From: Dimorphilus gyrociliatus
Taxonomy: Eukaryota; Annelida; Polychaeta; Dinophilidae
Direction of reading: 5' to 3'
NCBI GenBank assembly: GCA_904063045.1
Contig: CAJFCJ010000108.1
Location: 1 to 38,501, forward strand
DNA length: 38,501 nucleotides
This document shows positions 11,022-22,218 of this stretch, piece after piece. The first letter of the stretch is position 1, and every line of letters begins with the position of its first letter. The position numbers and the translations under genes are program-made. The notes beneath the pieces were generated by a model. That model worked only from the letters and a program-made list of their open reading frames with translations, had not been told where the DNA came from and did no database searches.

Positions 11022-12075
11022 CTAAGAGTTTTGCTCACAAAGTTTTCTCATATGTTCCTCCATTATAGTATCAACTTTTTTGTTCATTAACCAATATTTG
11101 CCTGGTGGTTGATATATTACTGTTTCTGATTCTGGGAGATCAATAGGTGCTATTGCTGCTATGTATATGTTGAACTGTTTGATTCCATGTTCAGATATAT
11201 CATGAGATAATGGCTTATCAATTTTGTTTTTACAAGCCAGGTTATGGGTGCCCAATCTGCTCTTAATAGAGTCTTGTGTCATTCCAACATGTTAGAGTAC
11301 AAGTTGAACACTGGAGGATGTAAATGCAACCTTCAGTGCTACAAGACATTGTTTTTTGTAGTTTCAAGTGGTTCTTCTCAAAAATATCATAGATAATATT
11401 TTTAGAGTCCAATCTCCTACAGGTATTGCACCTAATGTTTTGGTAGTTTACTACCCTGTATGAGAGTTCCATTACTTCAAAAGTCCTGGTGTTCCATTTT
11501 CTAATGGTGTTTCTCATCATGGAGTAGGTGTATCCATTGTCCTTTTTAATCTTGATTAGTTCTTTGAATGGTTTAATAGCCATTGCTAGATATGTACAGT
11601 TTCTCACGTATCTGATCAGTTGGCTCATTGGGATGCCTTTGAAAGTATGTTTAGGATGATTTGATGTAGTGTTCAGTAGTGGTGTTGAGTCAGTGTCCTT
11701 AAAATGTGTTTTCCACAATAGGTAGTTGTTTGTGATTTTGAAGTCTAGATCTAAGAAGGTAACAGCTTTTGGACTATCTGATCATGTTAGTTGTATGTCA
11801 GCATTTCTGTTATTGGGTTCTTTTTGGAGTTTTCCTTTAGACCCATTTGGTTTTGTCACTACAATAATGTCATCAATATATCTAGATATTAAAGAGGAAC
11901 CCGGAAAAGATCCTTTAAACAGTGGATCAACTTGCATAATTAAAGTAACATATACCAAAATCCCAGCAGGTGGCATTCCTTTCAAATTATCTATACACTT
12001 TTTGAAATTATGTCCAAAAACCTCAATATTAGAATGATCTACAGATGGCCATGGTATTCTTAAACTAAATTCCAT
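11022..12075 (-). mobile_element. Penelope-like retroelement, 3' part, frameshifted
   Basis: Three successive minus-strand frames form one reverse transcriptase-endonuclease. 12075-11782 has the RT core with SRYIDDIIVV (the YxDD active site) and KGMPPAGILVYV upstream of it. 11718-11263 starts WKTHFKDTD, contains SNHPKHTFKGIPMSQLIRYV (the Penelope-type IP-x-x-Q-x-x-R motif) and paired cysteines, and ends GCIYILQCSTC. 11282-11022 resumes with MTQDSIKSRLGTHN. Together IYIL...(Y)xGMT and SRLGTH fit a GIY-YIG endonuclease. Shifts between the frames and an altered GIY-YIG tyrosine region indicate a dead copy. The 5' RT half is missing, as is usual for truncated insertions. It abuts a PAN-domain coding remnant at about 12076. 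Confidence 0.85.
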
Positions 12076-12089
12076 AGCTAGAGTAACAT

Positions 12090-12790
12090 CATCACAAGTT
12101 CCATCAGCTTCATTCTCAGTGATATTAACTTTGCATCTTTCTGCCTAAATGTGCCTTTAAACACTGGTCCATTAACACAGCTATTTATATTATTTGATAC
12201 TTTTAGAGCAGGCGAGACAATATCAGAATAAAAAGTTTTTTTTGTTGAACATTGATTCATTTGATTATCAAACATATAAGCAAAATATTCACAAGTAGCC
12301 TCAGATATGTATTTGTCTTTACAAGCAATCAAATCATCTACAATAAATTCACTTGAATATCCACAATTGGTAGTGTAACATGTCACATCTCAAAATGCAG
12401 ATCTTTCATAAGAAGCAACATTCTCATTGATAGTATTGGATACTTTGCAACTTTCATTGGTAAGAATGCAAGCAGTTGTTTGGGAATTGTAGATGAAACA
12501 TCTACAGTTGGATTTTGACAAACATCTTTTAGAGCATTTCTCCCAATACTAGACCTCTTCACTAAGAGGGTTGATTCAGGACTGAATGCCTGTTACTACC
12601 TACGCCCTGCTTTTATACAATTCCTTATCAGTTGTTTACGCCTTAGATGTCAACAACAAAGGTCTAACCCCAGATAAGGATTGTTCACAACAAACAGGGT
12701 CAAGAGTCATCATATTATGCAATAGTGATGTAAACAACAACAACTTTGTGTAGGTAAACCCTCAAAGGTAAATTGTTACATCATATTTAT
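12090..12790 (-). pseudogene. PAN/apple-domain gene remnant with promoter, interrupted by the Penelope-like element
   Basis: Reading leftwards: a 5' flank shared with 6527-6705; a TATA box (TATAAAA on the minus strand, 12617-12611); then a PAN-like module at about 12555-12393 (WEKCSKRCLSKSNCRCFIYN, TTACIL), an in-frame TGA (12392-12390), and a second module with CYTTNCGYSS, ACKDKYI, CEYFAYMFDNQMNQC, to about 12120. PAN/apple modules mediate protein or carbohydrate binding in secreted proteins. The internal stop and the retroelement at its 3' side mark it as broken. A splice around the stop cannot be excluded. Confidence 0.6.
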
Positions 12791-13863
12791 GTAAATAAAC
12801 ACTTGTTGGTGTGCTCAACATGTTTGGTTATGTAACATCTTATCCTTTGCCTATAAAAGGGGTTAATTCTGACTGTTCGGTACCATCTATTCCAGAGGCA
12901 ACATCTACTTCAACATTTTTACCATATAGTAAGTATTATTTATAAAATATCTATAAACTATAGTTTATAAGTGTACACAGTCTAAGGAAGAAAAGAAATA
13001 AATGTTCAGCAACAGTCAGCCAGCAGGAGAACAACTTTTATCCTGGAAAGACATCACATTCACATGAAAGAGTACCAGATCTTCAAAAGAAAATAATGAT
13101 CAGGAATGAATTGGAAATACTTGCAATAGAGATATTAATAGTTCAAGAAAACGTTTAGCTGAAAATGTTCTGGTAAAACATTGAAATTCTAGTGAAGCTA
13201 TTCCAACTCTGGATAATTATACAAGAAATAAGTTTAGAAAAAGCTGAACTCCATAGTATTCACCTTGATCTGGTTAAAACTTTTATACCTAATGATTTAT
13301 ACAAATGGATATTTGTATGGAGAATGATAGAATACTCATATTTTCAACATCAAAGCAATTTGAGTTATTATCTAAAGGTAAAATATAATATGTTTGAGTT
13401 TGTTTTGTTGATTATTTGTTACATACTAATTGTAGGAGTTTCTTGTTCATTACAACAGTATTCATCCTTTCCAATCACTTACTTTCATCAATGATTAAAT
13501 AAAAAAAGAGATTCAAACTTTCCATTTTACTTATTTGCTGAACTAAAAAGAGAAACTGACTCAATTTCTATTATAGAGAAATTGTTAGATAAGAGAAAAA
13601 TTGTAATAGTTCGAAAGAAATCTATTCCACAATTCAAAAGGAAATCTTAGCAATTTGGGAAAACATCAACGCTGGTGAAATTACAGCAAGTCAACTTCTT
13701 GAAATGACCTCTGAAGTGCATTATTAACCTTTTTTTTTAGCATTTTCTATAGTACATTAATGTCAAACTATATTTCAATTAATTTGGAAAATCTGTTAGA
13801 TAAAGCTATTATTTCAATTAACTAAATAATAAAAGCTTTCTAAAGTTTTACTATATCGAAATA
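12791..13863. other. Intergenic; possible forward promoter, no gene seen
   Basis: TATAAAAG at 12852-12859 lies on the + strand, about 240 bp from the oppositely oriented TATA at 12611, so a divergent promoter is possible. Downstream frames to 13.7 kb are short and broken, and a 100-codon frame at 13192-13494 has no recognisable domain. Confidence 0.3.
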
Positions 13864-14264
13864 TCAGAATCTTTTATAGCATCCTAAACCAATTGTTACC
13901 AGTATGGAACATTCTTTCAGCATATTTTTAATCTCCTTATCTTGTTCTTCATTTGAATAACAGTGGTCTAAACACAGATTCTTCAGAGTGGTCAATGACA
14001 TCAAAAATATCTCAACTGGGTACTTTCACTGACCAAACCATAAAAAGATGTGTGAAGAGAGCATCAACAAATATGTTGACATTTTAGTTTTAATATTTCC
14101 TGATCACTGTATAGTTTCAAACAATTTTCACATCGTAAATTTCCTTTTGCTATGAAATCTGTCATGGAAGCCATGTCTGTTTTACTTTTATTAGAAGTTA
14201 GTTTTGATCTTGGGCACTGTATGTTTAATAGGAAAATATTTGGATGAGAAGAGTGATAATTCAA
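13864..14264 (-). pseudogene. RING-finger and leucine-rich-repeat remnants
   Basis: The frame 14264-14064 contains NLRCENCLKLYSDQEILKLK and then CQHIC before a stop. This is the first half of a TRIM-type RING (C-x2-C ... C-x-H), close in pattern to CSICLELW...LPCQHIFC in the TRIM gene at 36884. About 50 nt on, 14010-13864 encodes TTLKNLCLDHCYSNEEQDKE and NMLKECSILVTIGL, a ribonuclease-inhibitor-type LRR, before TGA. The two pieces are in different frames. They could be one decayed gene or two neighbouring fragments. Confidence 0.45.
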
Positions 14265-14784
14265 TATATTTATAAAGGCAGCAATGAAGTACAGTAAGTA
14301 AATCTACCAAAAAAATCAAAATGATCCTTCTTTAAGATACTGTTAGCAAAATATATTTTTTTAAGGGAAGGTGATGATTTTTTCAATGCTTTACATATTT
14401 TTCTAAATGCTCTTTTATCCATTATTAACTTTTGCTTTAACATAGACCAAAATTTTAATTGATTTCATATTCAAAACTTAATAGCTAACTATTTGCATGC
14501 CAAATTATTTCACTTTTGGAGCCAGTTGAGCATTAATATAGACATTACTGGATAGCACTGTATTCCTTGGGTATTAGATCTGCTCCCAGCCACTTTAATA
14601 TAAATATCCTGCAACTTTTACAGGTTCCCTCTTATTCTTTGCCCGCCCCTCTCCTGCCACCCATTTAAAAAAAACAAAGCAAGTATGAATTAGAGCCTTA
14701 TTATTTCGAATATGCACAGTTTTATGACCCTTCCACTCTTGACAGACAAGGCAAAAACTCAATTTTCAAAGATATATATATATA
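14265..14784. other. Intergenic, no gene seen
   Basis: No coding or repeat signature found apart from short poly-A/T runs. Confidence 0.35.
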
Positions 14785-15311
14785 CAGTACTGATACCCTA
14801 TTTTTGGCCACCATTTTTTTTTGAAAATTAAATTTTTTTTCAACTTTCGCCTAAGCAAGATGTTTTTACCAAAAATTAAAATGAAGACAAATTATCTATC
14901 CTTACTTGAGAATTATAAAAGCTGTATTTAATACAAACTTGATAAGAAAAATATATCTTTTCACCAATGAGGTGTTAAAATTGATTTTTCTATATTTTTT
15001 AAAATAAGAATAATGAAGTTGCAAATGGTAAAAATGAAAGTCATTTTGTAACAGTATTCGATAATTTGTGAAAATTATTCTTGAATATTTATCACTAACT
15101 ACTTTTAATTAATTAACCAATTTAGTCAATGTTTGCATAAATTGATAATTTTCTTATTTCTATTGTGATAAACAAAGATTTTATAAATCTCACTTAAAGA
15201 TAGATGAGTTGTCCTTATTTTAACTTCTATTTAAAACATCTTGTTTAGGCCAAAAAAATATTCATTTTTGGAAAAAAAACAAAAGTGGCTAAAAATAGGG
15301 TACCTCTACTG
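14785..15311. mobile_element. Non-autonomous mariner-type MITE, 527 bp
   Basis: The left end reads CAGTACTGATACCCTATTTT followed by TGGCCAC; the right end reverse-complemented reads CAGTAGAGGTACCCTATTTT followed by TAGCCAC. These terminal inverted repeats begin CAGT(A/G), as in Tc1/mariner, and sit inside (TA)n on both sides, consistent with TA target choice. The interior is AT-rich with no transposase frame, so mobility would need an enzyme from elsewhere. Confidence 0.8.
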
Positions 15312-15544
15312 TATATATATATATATGTAGTTGATGAATGAGTAGCGAGTGTAGGTTAAAGCTATTTTCACCATCTTTACCAATATATGCGTTAAAGATT
15401 TAAGGTATATACTAGTAAATAAAGCAGTAATAATAAGTAATATCGAAAATGATAAAGGGTAATGAAATACCATTAGGTTTAAAAATATATATAATGTAAG
15501 GTAATTATAAAATAATGTAAAGGGAATTTGGCTCACTGCCAAAT

Positions 15545-16338
15545 TTAGGCGATGCACCCATCAACTAGATTGGCTGGGGGAAGAACATGGGAAAGAGGCT
15601 CATTTAGTAGATAAGGAATGATATCTCTCACGTCTCTTTCTATGTTACTGTGACAGGTGTAAATCTCATATGTACAGTCTGTCAATTTTCGAATTATTTC
15701 TCCCAGTTTATATTTGTACGTTGACCTCTGATCCATGTATAAAACAGAGTCTCAGGAAAGAGCTCCAGTTTGTATCGATCTTTGTGCCATTTTGTTCTTT
15801 TATGAATACCATTAAACAACTCAGTACAACATTTGTTGTTCAAGAGTTCACGCTCACGAGTGATGATAGTTGGGTCATATTCTCCATTATTAAGCAGTAA
15901 TTTGTTCAGCTTTAAGAAGTCCACTGGCGATACTGTCATCCGTTCTCCTAATTCATTGACTCCAAATGATATCAGATGGTTATTCACTAAGTTCTCAATT
16001 GTTGAGATTGTGAGACATATAACATTCCAGTCTAGATAGCTGTTTTTGTTTATTTCGGTAGTGAAAATCATGGGTTTAATTAGACCTATGATTCTTTCAA
16101 TCACTCCCATTTTATGAAAAGAGTAAGGGGAATTGAATTTCCACTGAATGTGCTTTACACTCGCTTGTTTCTTGCAATGGTCGTTGATCAACTTATACAG
16201 CCTTTTAAAGGTTGGTGCTGAGTCTGAAATTATTGACTTCGGCCAACTCCAACTGTTCATAAATATTTGGAACTCTGTTATTAATACCTCTGTAGCTAGG
16301 GAAGTAGTGGGTATAATTTGAACTGCCCTGGATCTCAA
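15545..16338 (-). mobile_element. BEL/Pao retrotransposon integrase fragment
   Basis: An uninterrupted frame 16338-15694 reads as a retroelement integrase core: RAVQIIPTTSLATEVLITEF, then ISDSAPTFKRL (second catalytic Asp), WKFNSPYSFHKMGVIER (catalytic Glu, 42 residues after that Asp) and later SPVDFL. In BEL/Pao elements the integrase closes Pol and is followed by a short C-terminal domain. Here that part (YKYKLGEIIRKLTD onward, 15736-15545) lies in another frame, so there is a frameshift near 15735. The first catalytic Asp, RT, RNase H, Gag and LTRs are not seen. It is a decayed fragment. Confidence 0.8.
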
Positions 16339-17853
16339 GCAACTTTGTTGTTATTTAAAGATTAGAACCACTATTCTTAAGGTATAATTTCTATAGAATT
16401 ATAGCTGAATAGGCTTTTAATTTAAATTTTCTACAATTATAGAAAATATAATTATTAAAATTATATTTATAGTGTAAAAAAAATATAATGTATAAAATAT
16501 TTTATAGTGCTATTATACACGTACACAGAGCAAAATGATAATGGGAGTAAGAAAAACAGTTGATACAGCATTCAATATATTCAGTATTTAGGAATAAGTA
16601 CAAGAAAATCCAATGACATGTAATTGGAAATTATATATGATTGATTTACTGCTTCATTTTATTTTTTTCTCTTCCAAAAAGTTAAAATAACAAAAAAGAA
16701 TACAGACATGCTAAGATTCAATAAATACAAAGCATATAAGAGACTGGAAAGTCTACAGAAGTTTGAAAGAGATGCAGAGTATGAGAGGTAATGTTTGTTG
16801 GTAACGTTCAGGCTATGTTTTAGGTCAACCTTGAGAAGAGTTGTACTTTGGGCTGCTATATTGGTGTCCAGCATGTAAGAAGAACCATAAGAACCTGGTG
16901 GAAAACAAAATGACCAGGCATGCGTTCAGAGCCAAAAATAGCCCCAGTGTGGCATCGGCAACACTAAGTAAAATGATAAAAAAAAGTTAAGTGAGAAGCT
17001 AAAAGAAGATGTGGAAAAATGCGTCTATACTGACCTAATACTAGCTTCTGGTGATGTAAAATACATTGCAAAAACATTATCAAAATACTAAAAGCCCTTG
17101 ATCTACTACACCCTGACAAAACTGACAACAAATTCAAGGGAAGTGATAAAACAAATTCCTTCAGAAAGGCAACCTGTTGAACACCATAACAAGGTGATGG
17201 GAATCCTGTATGATGGACTGAAGAATAAGATCTATTGAAATTGGAAAATTTTGGCACTGGTACCAAAGGGAAAGAAATATCAGGGGTAAAAGCAACGGTC
17301 TATAATCCTTTATGGATATGGAATATCTTAGTAGCTCATCTCTGAACAGCATTTTCAAAAGAATGCGATAGAAATCGCCCATAGGAGGGACAGAAGTCAC
17401 CCCACTTATCAATTAAAGAAAAATTATCAAATTATTGTTTTTCAAAAAATCCTTTAAAATATCTCTTCCTTTTTGTGCCAAGTATTTGCATTTGACATGA
17501 GTAAAATGTTTTTTTTTCATCATGGGTTCTTATCCAAAGGGTTAGGGAAGAAAGCTCAAAATGCCGTCAATTATCACTCAAACAACAACTAAAGTATTAT
17601 TAATTAAAGGATAGCTAAAACCAGGACATGTTTTGTCTTTTGTCATTTATGCATTTATTAAAAGTTTTTCTATTTGTACCAGTTTGTCAAGTAATAAATA
17701 TGGGTAGTGTCTAAAAATATAATGTTCTCTTTGTATTCAACTTTTTAGTTGAATATGTTATGAATATTCATATATTTTTGCTGCAAAGAAATAAATGTCT
17801 TAAAAGGGTAAAAATTTTCATCATTTATTACAAAGTGATCAATATACTGTATC
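16339..17853. other. Intergenic, decayed sequence, no gene assigned
   Basis: 16890-17400 is less AT-rich than its surroundings and has short frames on both strands that look like old transposon code (for example LDLLHPDKTDNKFKGSD in one + frame), but they are broken by stops and match no family I can name. The rest is AT-rich spacer. Confidence 0.3.
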
Positions 17854-17861
17854 TATATAAA
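17854..17861 (+). promoter_or_regulatory. TATA box of the discoidin-domain gene
   Basis: TATATAAA ends 56 nt before the ATG at 17917. A second TATATAAA at 17894-17901 is too close to the ATG to position a start site upstream of it. Confidence 0.5.
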
Positions 17862-17916
17862 CACTAACTTAACAAAATAGGACAGATACTTAATATATAA
17901 AACTGGATTTTTGAGT

Positions 17917-18587
17917 ATGAATATAAAATTTCTAATTCTTTTTCTACTTGGTAGTTTAATTCCCAAATCTTATCTTTTGGATTATTGTAACACAACATTG
18001 ATAGGACTCTATGATGAAAATAAATTTCCCAACTCATTATTTTTTGGGTATAAAGCCCATGGTGGAAAGCTTGGACATCATGCAAGAATAGAAAAAATTT
18101 CACCAAAGACTTGGTTCACTGCTGATTATCAAAATGGTTATTTACAAATTGATTTAGGTAAATAAACATAATTTTCTAAGTTCATTAAATTTTACTCTTA
18201 GTTTTCCACTTTTCTAAATAGGTCAACTATACAGTTTGTATGCATTGGATTTGTTAGGAGCATACTGGATCTCACCCAGTAATGTAGTAAGTGGTTACTA
18301 TACCAGGTCATTTCAAATTCGTTATGGATTTGATATAAATTCATTAGTCTACATAAAAACTGATGACCAGAATAATATTTATGTGAGACATATTGTTTGT
18401 ATTCTTTTATAAAAAATAATATTTTTTTTTTCTTTTTGAAATTTAAAGACTTTTGATGGTGCGGCTCCAAGTGAATACAACACTACAAAACGCATTTACT
18501 TTCCACATAAAATAACAACAAAATATTTTCGAATTTACCCCAAATCGGGTTATTATGGAGCTGTTAATATTGAACTTTATGGATGTA
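17917..18587 (+). CDS. Secreted F5/8 type C (discoidin) domain protein, 3' end unresolved
   Basis: Exons 17917-18157, 18222-18382 and 18449-18587 have GT-AG introns of 64 and 66 nt. The start is ATG 17917; the leader MNIKFLILFLLGSLIPKSYL is a signal peptide. One complete discoidin domain follows: TWFTADYQNGYLQIDLG, then VSGYYTRSFQIRYGFDINS, YIKTDDQNN and the signature ending YFRIYPKSGYYGAVNIELYG plus a Cys. Such domains bind membrane phospholipid or sugars. After the final Cys a strong donor (a|gtaagt) in phase 1 predicts more protein; no convincing next exon is seen. If the donor is not used, the frame runs 18 more codons to TAA at 18641. A 42-codon open frame at 18764-18892 (+), with DEPLKSLHLKIIYFNEEESR, looks protein-like but does not join in phase. 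Confidence 0.75.
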
Positions 18588-18892
18588 GTAAGTTGTCACC
18601 AGTCTTTTCTCTAAATCATTTCATTATTCATTTGATAAAATAACAATAATAACAACAACAAAACATTCAATCAGATTCAATATGAAAACATTTAAACATA
18701 ACACAAGAAATGCTCAAAAATTTAAAAAAGTAAAATATAAATTTTTGAAGTTAACTTGTAAAGGTTTTCTTTACAATTGATGAGCCTTTAAAGTCTCTTC
18801 ATTTGAAGATCATTTATTTTAATGAAGAAGAAAGTAGACAGATTGAAGATTTCTTGAAACAGGAAAGGAATGTTTGTAAACATTTAAAATAG

Positions 18893-19689
18893 TTTAAATT
18901 TTCACAATAGCTTTTCGAATTGAGAGAGAAATGAGAAGAAAATCGGTGGAGAAGAATCAGAATCAAGAATGCTACCATTTTCAGTCTATAACAACTAGTT
19001 TTCCAAAAGATTCCTTTATTTATCTAAACTTTCAATGTGCAATTTAAAAGGCATCATTTTTCTCTCTCAGCCATTATTCAGTTGTCAAAACTAAAATCAG
19101 ACAGAGAAAGATAGTTCAATTTTGATACAAACTTAGTGATAAATAATTTATTGCAAAAATATAAAATAAAATTGTTTTGCTTTCTGAATATTTTCATGAT
19201 TGGCTTTAAAAATGTAGAAAAATTTGTGATAGATTAACAATTTTATCTTCTTTGTTATAACTTGATTTAGAGGTTAGCGTGGGTAAAAGCGATTTCCTAG
19301 GCATAAAGTTCATTTACCTTTCAGTGTTATTTAACAAGACAACAAACTATTTGGTTGAGTGATTCATCCATCAATTGTATTACAAATAGCTAAACTGCTT
19401 GACTAGAATAGAATTATGTAATTCTATTCAATTATAGTTAAAATTGCATCCACATTAAAAATTCTTAAAAAATCACCAAACAATTATAAAATAATTAGTC
19501 TCTTTTTAGTTAAATATCCTCTCTACTCTTTTTCTTTTTCACAAAAACAGAGTTTCATTATTTACCACACCTGTCAAAAATTAAGTTTAATTGTGTCATG
19601 TGACAAAATGTAATGACAAGTATTAAATTATTTTTATGGTATTTTAAGTATGAAAAGCTAGACAAAATGTCAGGAATAATATATAATTT
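18893..19689. other. Intergenic, no gene seen
   Basis: AT-rich spacer; no repeat or coding pattern recognised. Confidence 0.35.
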
Positions 19690-19914
19690 AAAATACTTGG
19701 GGCTGGTCGTAAACGGCCATAAATGAAATATTTGAAAGTTAGGTTTCAGCCTGGGAAATGGTTAGGAGGAATAAGATAACTGTTGATATGTTCTTAGGAG
19801 GGTCCCATCTAAGGGTTAGGGGTATTCAAAAAGGTTAGGCAAAAACAAGGGCTGGGTTAGGGTTAGGGTGAAACCATAGATTTATGGCCGTTTTCTACCA
19901 CATCCAAAATACTT
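19690..19914. mobile_element. MULE-type MITE copy A with 9-bp target duplication
   Basis: Element 19699-19905 is flanked by AAAATACTT at 19690-19698 and 19906-19914. Its ends are inverted: AAACGGCCATAAAT near the left and ATTTATGGCCGTTT near the right, closing TACCACATCC. The interior has GGGTTAGGGTTAGGGT and no ORF. A 9-bp duplication is typical of Mutator-like elements. It is nearly identical to copy B at 24571-24777 (about four differences by eye), so both moved recently. Confidence 0.85.
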
Positions 19915-19927
19915 TTGTTATGGGCAA

Positions 19928-19942
19928 GAGAGAGAGAGAGAG
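19928..19942. repeat. (GA)n microsatellite
   Basis: Short GA dinucleotide run immediately beyond MITE copy A. Confidence 0.8.
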
Positions 19943-20587
19943 AAAGATCTAGAATAGAATTATATATTTGAATGGAAAATTTCACTTGCTTTTAAATTTG
20001 GGCTTATTTTTGGAGTGTAATTTTGATAATAATATATTTACAAAAACAACAGACAATGGAAATACTCAAATTTACTCAAATGGAAAATGAATCTTAACTT
20101 GTTACCATAGTAACTCTACACGTAAATACTGCAATATATATAAAGAGTAATTTTTTTGTAAATTTCTCACTTGCAATTATTTCAAATAGAGTTTTTTTTA
20201 TTGAAATTAATAATAGAAGGACATTAATTTATCTAAAATCAAAGAACATTTCCAAATCCTTGTTATGCAGTTACCTTGAAATAAAAGGTCTGTTTTAAAA
20301 AAAACAAAAACACTATAAAATATAAACTAATGTTCAAATAGAGAACAAAATATCCTAAATATTGATAAAACCCTACTTGGAAATAGTAGTAATACAGTTA
20401 TATGGAATTTAAATTATATAAACAATGATCAATTAATAATGATACTTGATAGGATCATATCAACTAATTATGGCTTTAAAGAATATATTTAACCAGAAGT
20501 GATGTCTTTCATATACCATCAATTTTCATAACTGTTTTAAACATTGAAAGAAACTTTTAAAAAGAAGTTTTTAAATTATTTAAATTT
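19943..20587. other. Intergenic, no gene seen
   Basis: AT-rich spacer before the LRR remnant. Confidence 0.35.
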
Positions 20588-20870
20588 TTGAATTTAATTA
20601 AACTAGATATTTCAAGTTCAAAACTACAAACAATCTCATTTAATGAAATGAAAACTTTGAAAAATTTAAAATATTTATACATTACTCATAACTTTATTGA
20701 AAGAATTGAGAAAGAGACATTTTTTAATGCTTTTCATTTGAAAGTTATTTATTTGAATAAGTCAGGAATTCCATTAAAAAATGCAAGAATGATAACAAAA
20801 ATGTTGCAAAGTGTTAAGAAAATATTTACTGAACAATTTTAAATCTGTTGCCCATTCAATTGACTATACA
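20588..20870 (+). pseudogene. LRR-hinge fragment of an LGR-like receptor
   Basis: The frame reads leucine-rich repeats (LIKLDISSSKLQTI, LKNLKYLYITHNFIERIEKE), then SVKKIFTEQF, TAA, and ICCPFN. The intact receptor has IQKVSSKYFMICCYF at the same place, the double-Cys hinge between LRRs and TM1. The stop codon just before the hinge and the loss of recognisable helices afterwards make it a dead paralogue. It lies on the + strand, opposite to the intact receptor. Confidence 0.6.
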
Positions 20871-21387
20871 AGAAACGAGTTTTATACCTACCTCAACCAA
20901 TGTGAACCCAAGCTTTGGTAAATGTATAAAAGGAAATGCATTTCCCCAGCTTGTCAGTTGTTATTTACTTTAAGTAAACAAGAATCAATTGTTCCAAATC
21001 CGTATCCTCTTAGAATCAATGTATCTGTATATTTTGATATACAGTTATGCTCTTAGTTATACTATCAATATGACTGTCTAAGCATGTCAACATATTCAAG
21101 GAGAATTTTGTGAACAAGCAAATTAATGTTCTTATGGATTTTATATACAGTATAGCTTCAACCAATCCTATTGTCTGAGAAAGATACTAGACAAAATACT
21201 TTCTGCCAGTACATTAACTGTTCTTCTAAAATAAAGGCTTCTGAGTTTATTAATATACACTATTTCCTCTATATATACAAAAAACAAGAATTTTTATTTA
21301 CTTTTTTAATAGGTTAGTGGGTGTTTTTAATAGGGGGCGTTCCCTAGATATACTAATATTGTCGATTTATTTTAATCACACCAATAT

Positions 21388-21830
21388 CTAGCAGCTTTTA
21401 GAATTACATTGATCTTTCCAATCACACCATTTCACTGTTCTAGCCATTCTTTTTTTGTAATTTCCTGGAACTTCTGATGGACAGTTTATTTTCTTTAAAG
21501 TATTAATAGCGGTACAACAGCCATTTTTATATTTTTCTTTTTCTTTCTTAACCTTGTCTAAATGACTTTGCATGGTCAGAATCCAATTTAACGAGTGTAA
21601 CATTACAATGAACAAGCAATAGAACCAAAGATCAATAGCAGAGTAGATAGTTCATAACAGCAGGTTGCCAAATTGCCAAACTAGCATGCAGCAGGAGAGT
21701 GGCTTATTCCATTGAAGGCTGTTCCCTGTGATCTTCCTCAATGATTAGTTTGAGATACGGCAATGGAATGGAACAGTGAGGATTTATATACTTTGGGGTT
21801 CGCCTCTAATATTCAATCATATTGAATTTG
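21388..21830 (-). pseudogene. Small cysteine-rich secreted peptide gene, broken copy
   Basis: TATA box at 21790-21783 (TATATAAA on the minus strand), ATG at 21655, then the leader MNYLLCY-stop-SLVLLLV, aligned residue by residue with the leader at 7924 (TCA changed to TGA). After a frame change the sequence continues to 21388 with HLDKVKKEKEKYKNGCC, INCPSEVPGNYKKRMARTV, and a six-cysteine tail closing KWCDWKDQCNSKSC. Leader, lysine-rich spacer and Cys-rich end are the layout of a secreted peptide precursor. The stop and the shift disable this copy. Confidence 0.5.
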
Positions 21831-22218
21831 AAAATCTTATATGCTACGTATCCATCAGACAAATTGTTCAAGCTTTTAAATTCTGCCATGATTTCAAATT
21901 TAGATTTCTTGGAACTGTATTTTTAATGGTAAAAAAATTAAATAACTATTTAAATTTCTTTTTAAAAAACTTCCTTAAAATAGAAAGAAGATACAAAGAG
22001 GAACAGTTATCTTCTTGTTGATCATCTAGACATTAACATCAAATGGCAATTTATTTGATAATGTGTAAATAGTAACCAAAACCTAAGTTTAGCTACCTTT
22101 GAATGAACTCATATCCAAGTTTTGGATGATTTCCCAGTATATTCTAAATATGATTACACTGATTTTCAGTAAGATGACAGAAAGTAAAATCAATTTAATG
22201 AATGAACAAGTTCATTAC

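Noticed and set aside
16964-17412. Minus-strand frames of 83-100 codons
   Set aside because: Leucine- and serine-rich frames opposite what looks like decayed transposon sequence; no family match, overlapping each other.
19860-19871. TTAGGG repeats as a chromosome end
   Set aside because: Only two to three units, internal to a MITE repeated at 24.7 kb; not a telomere.
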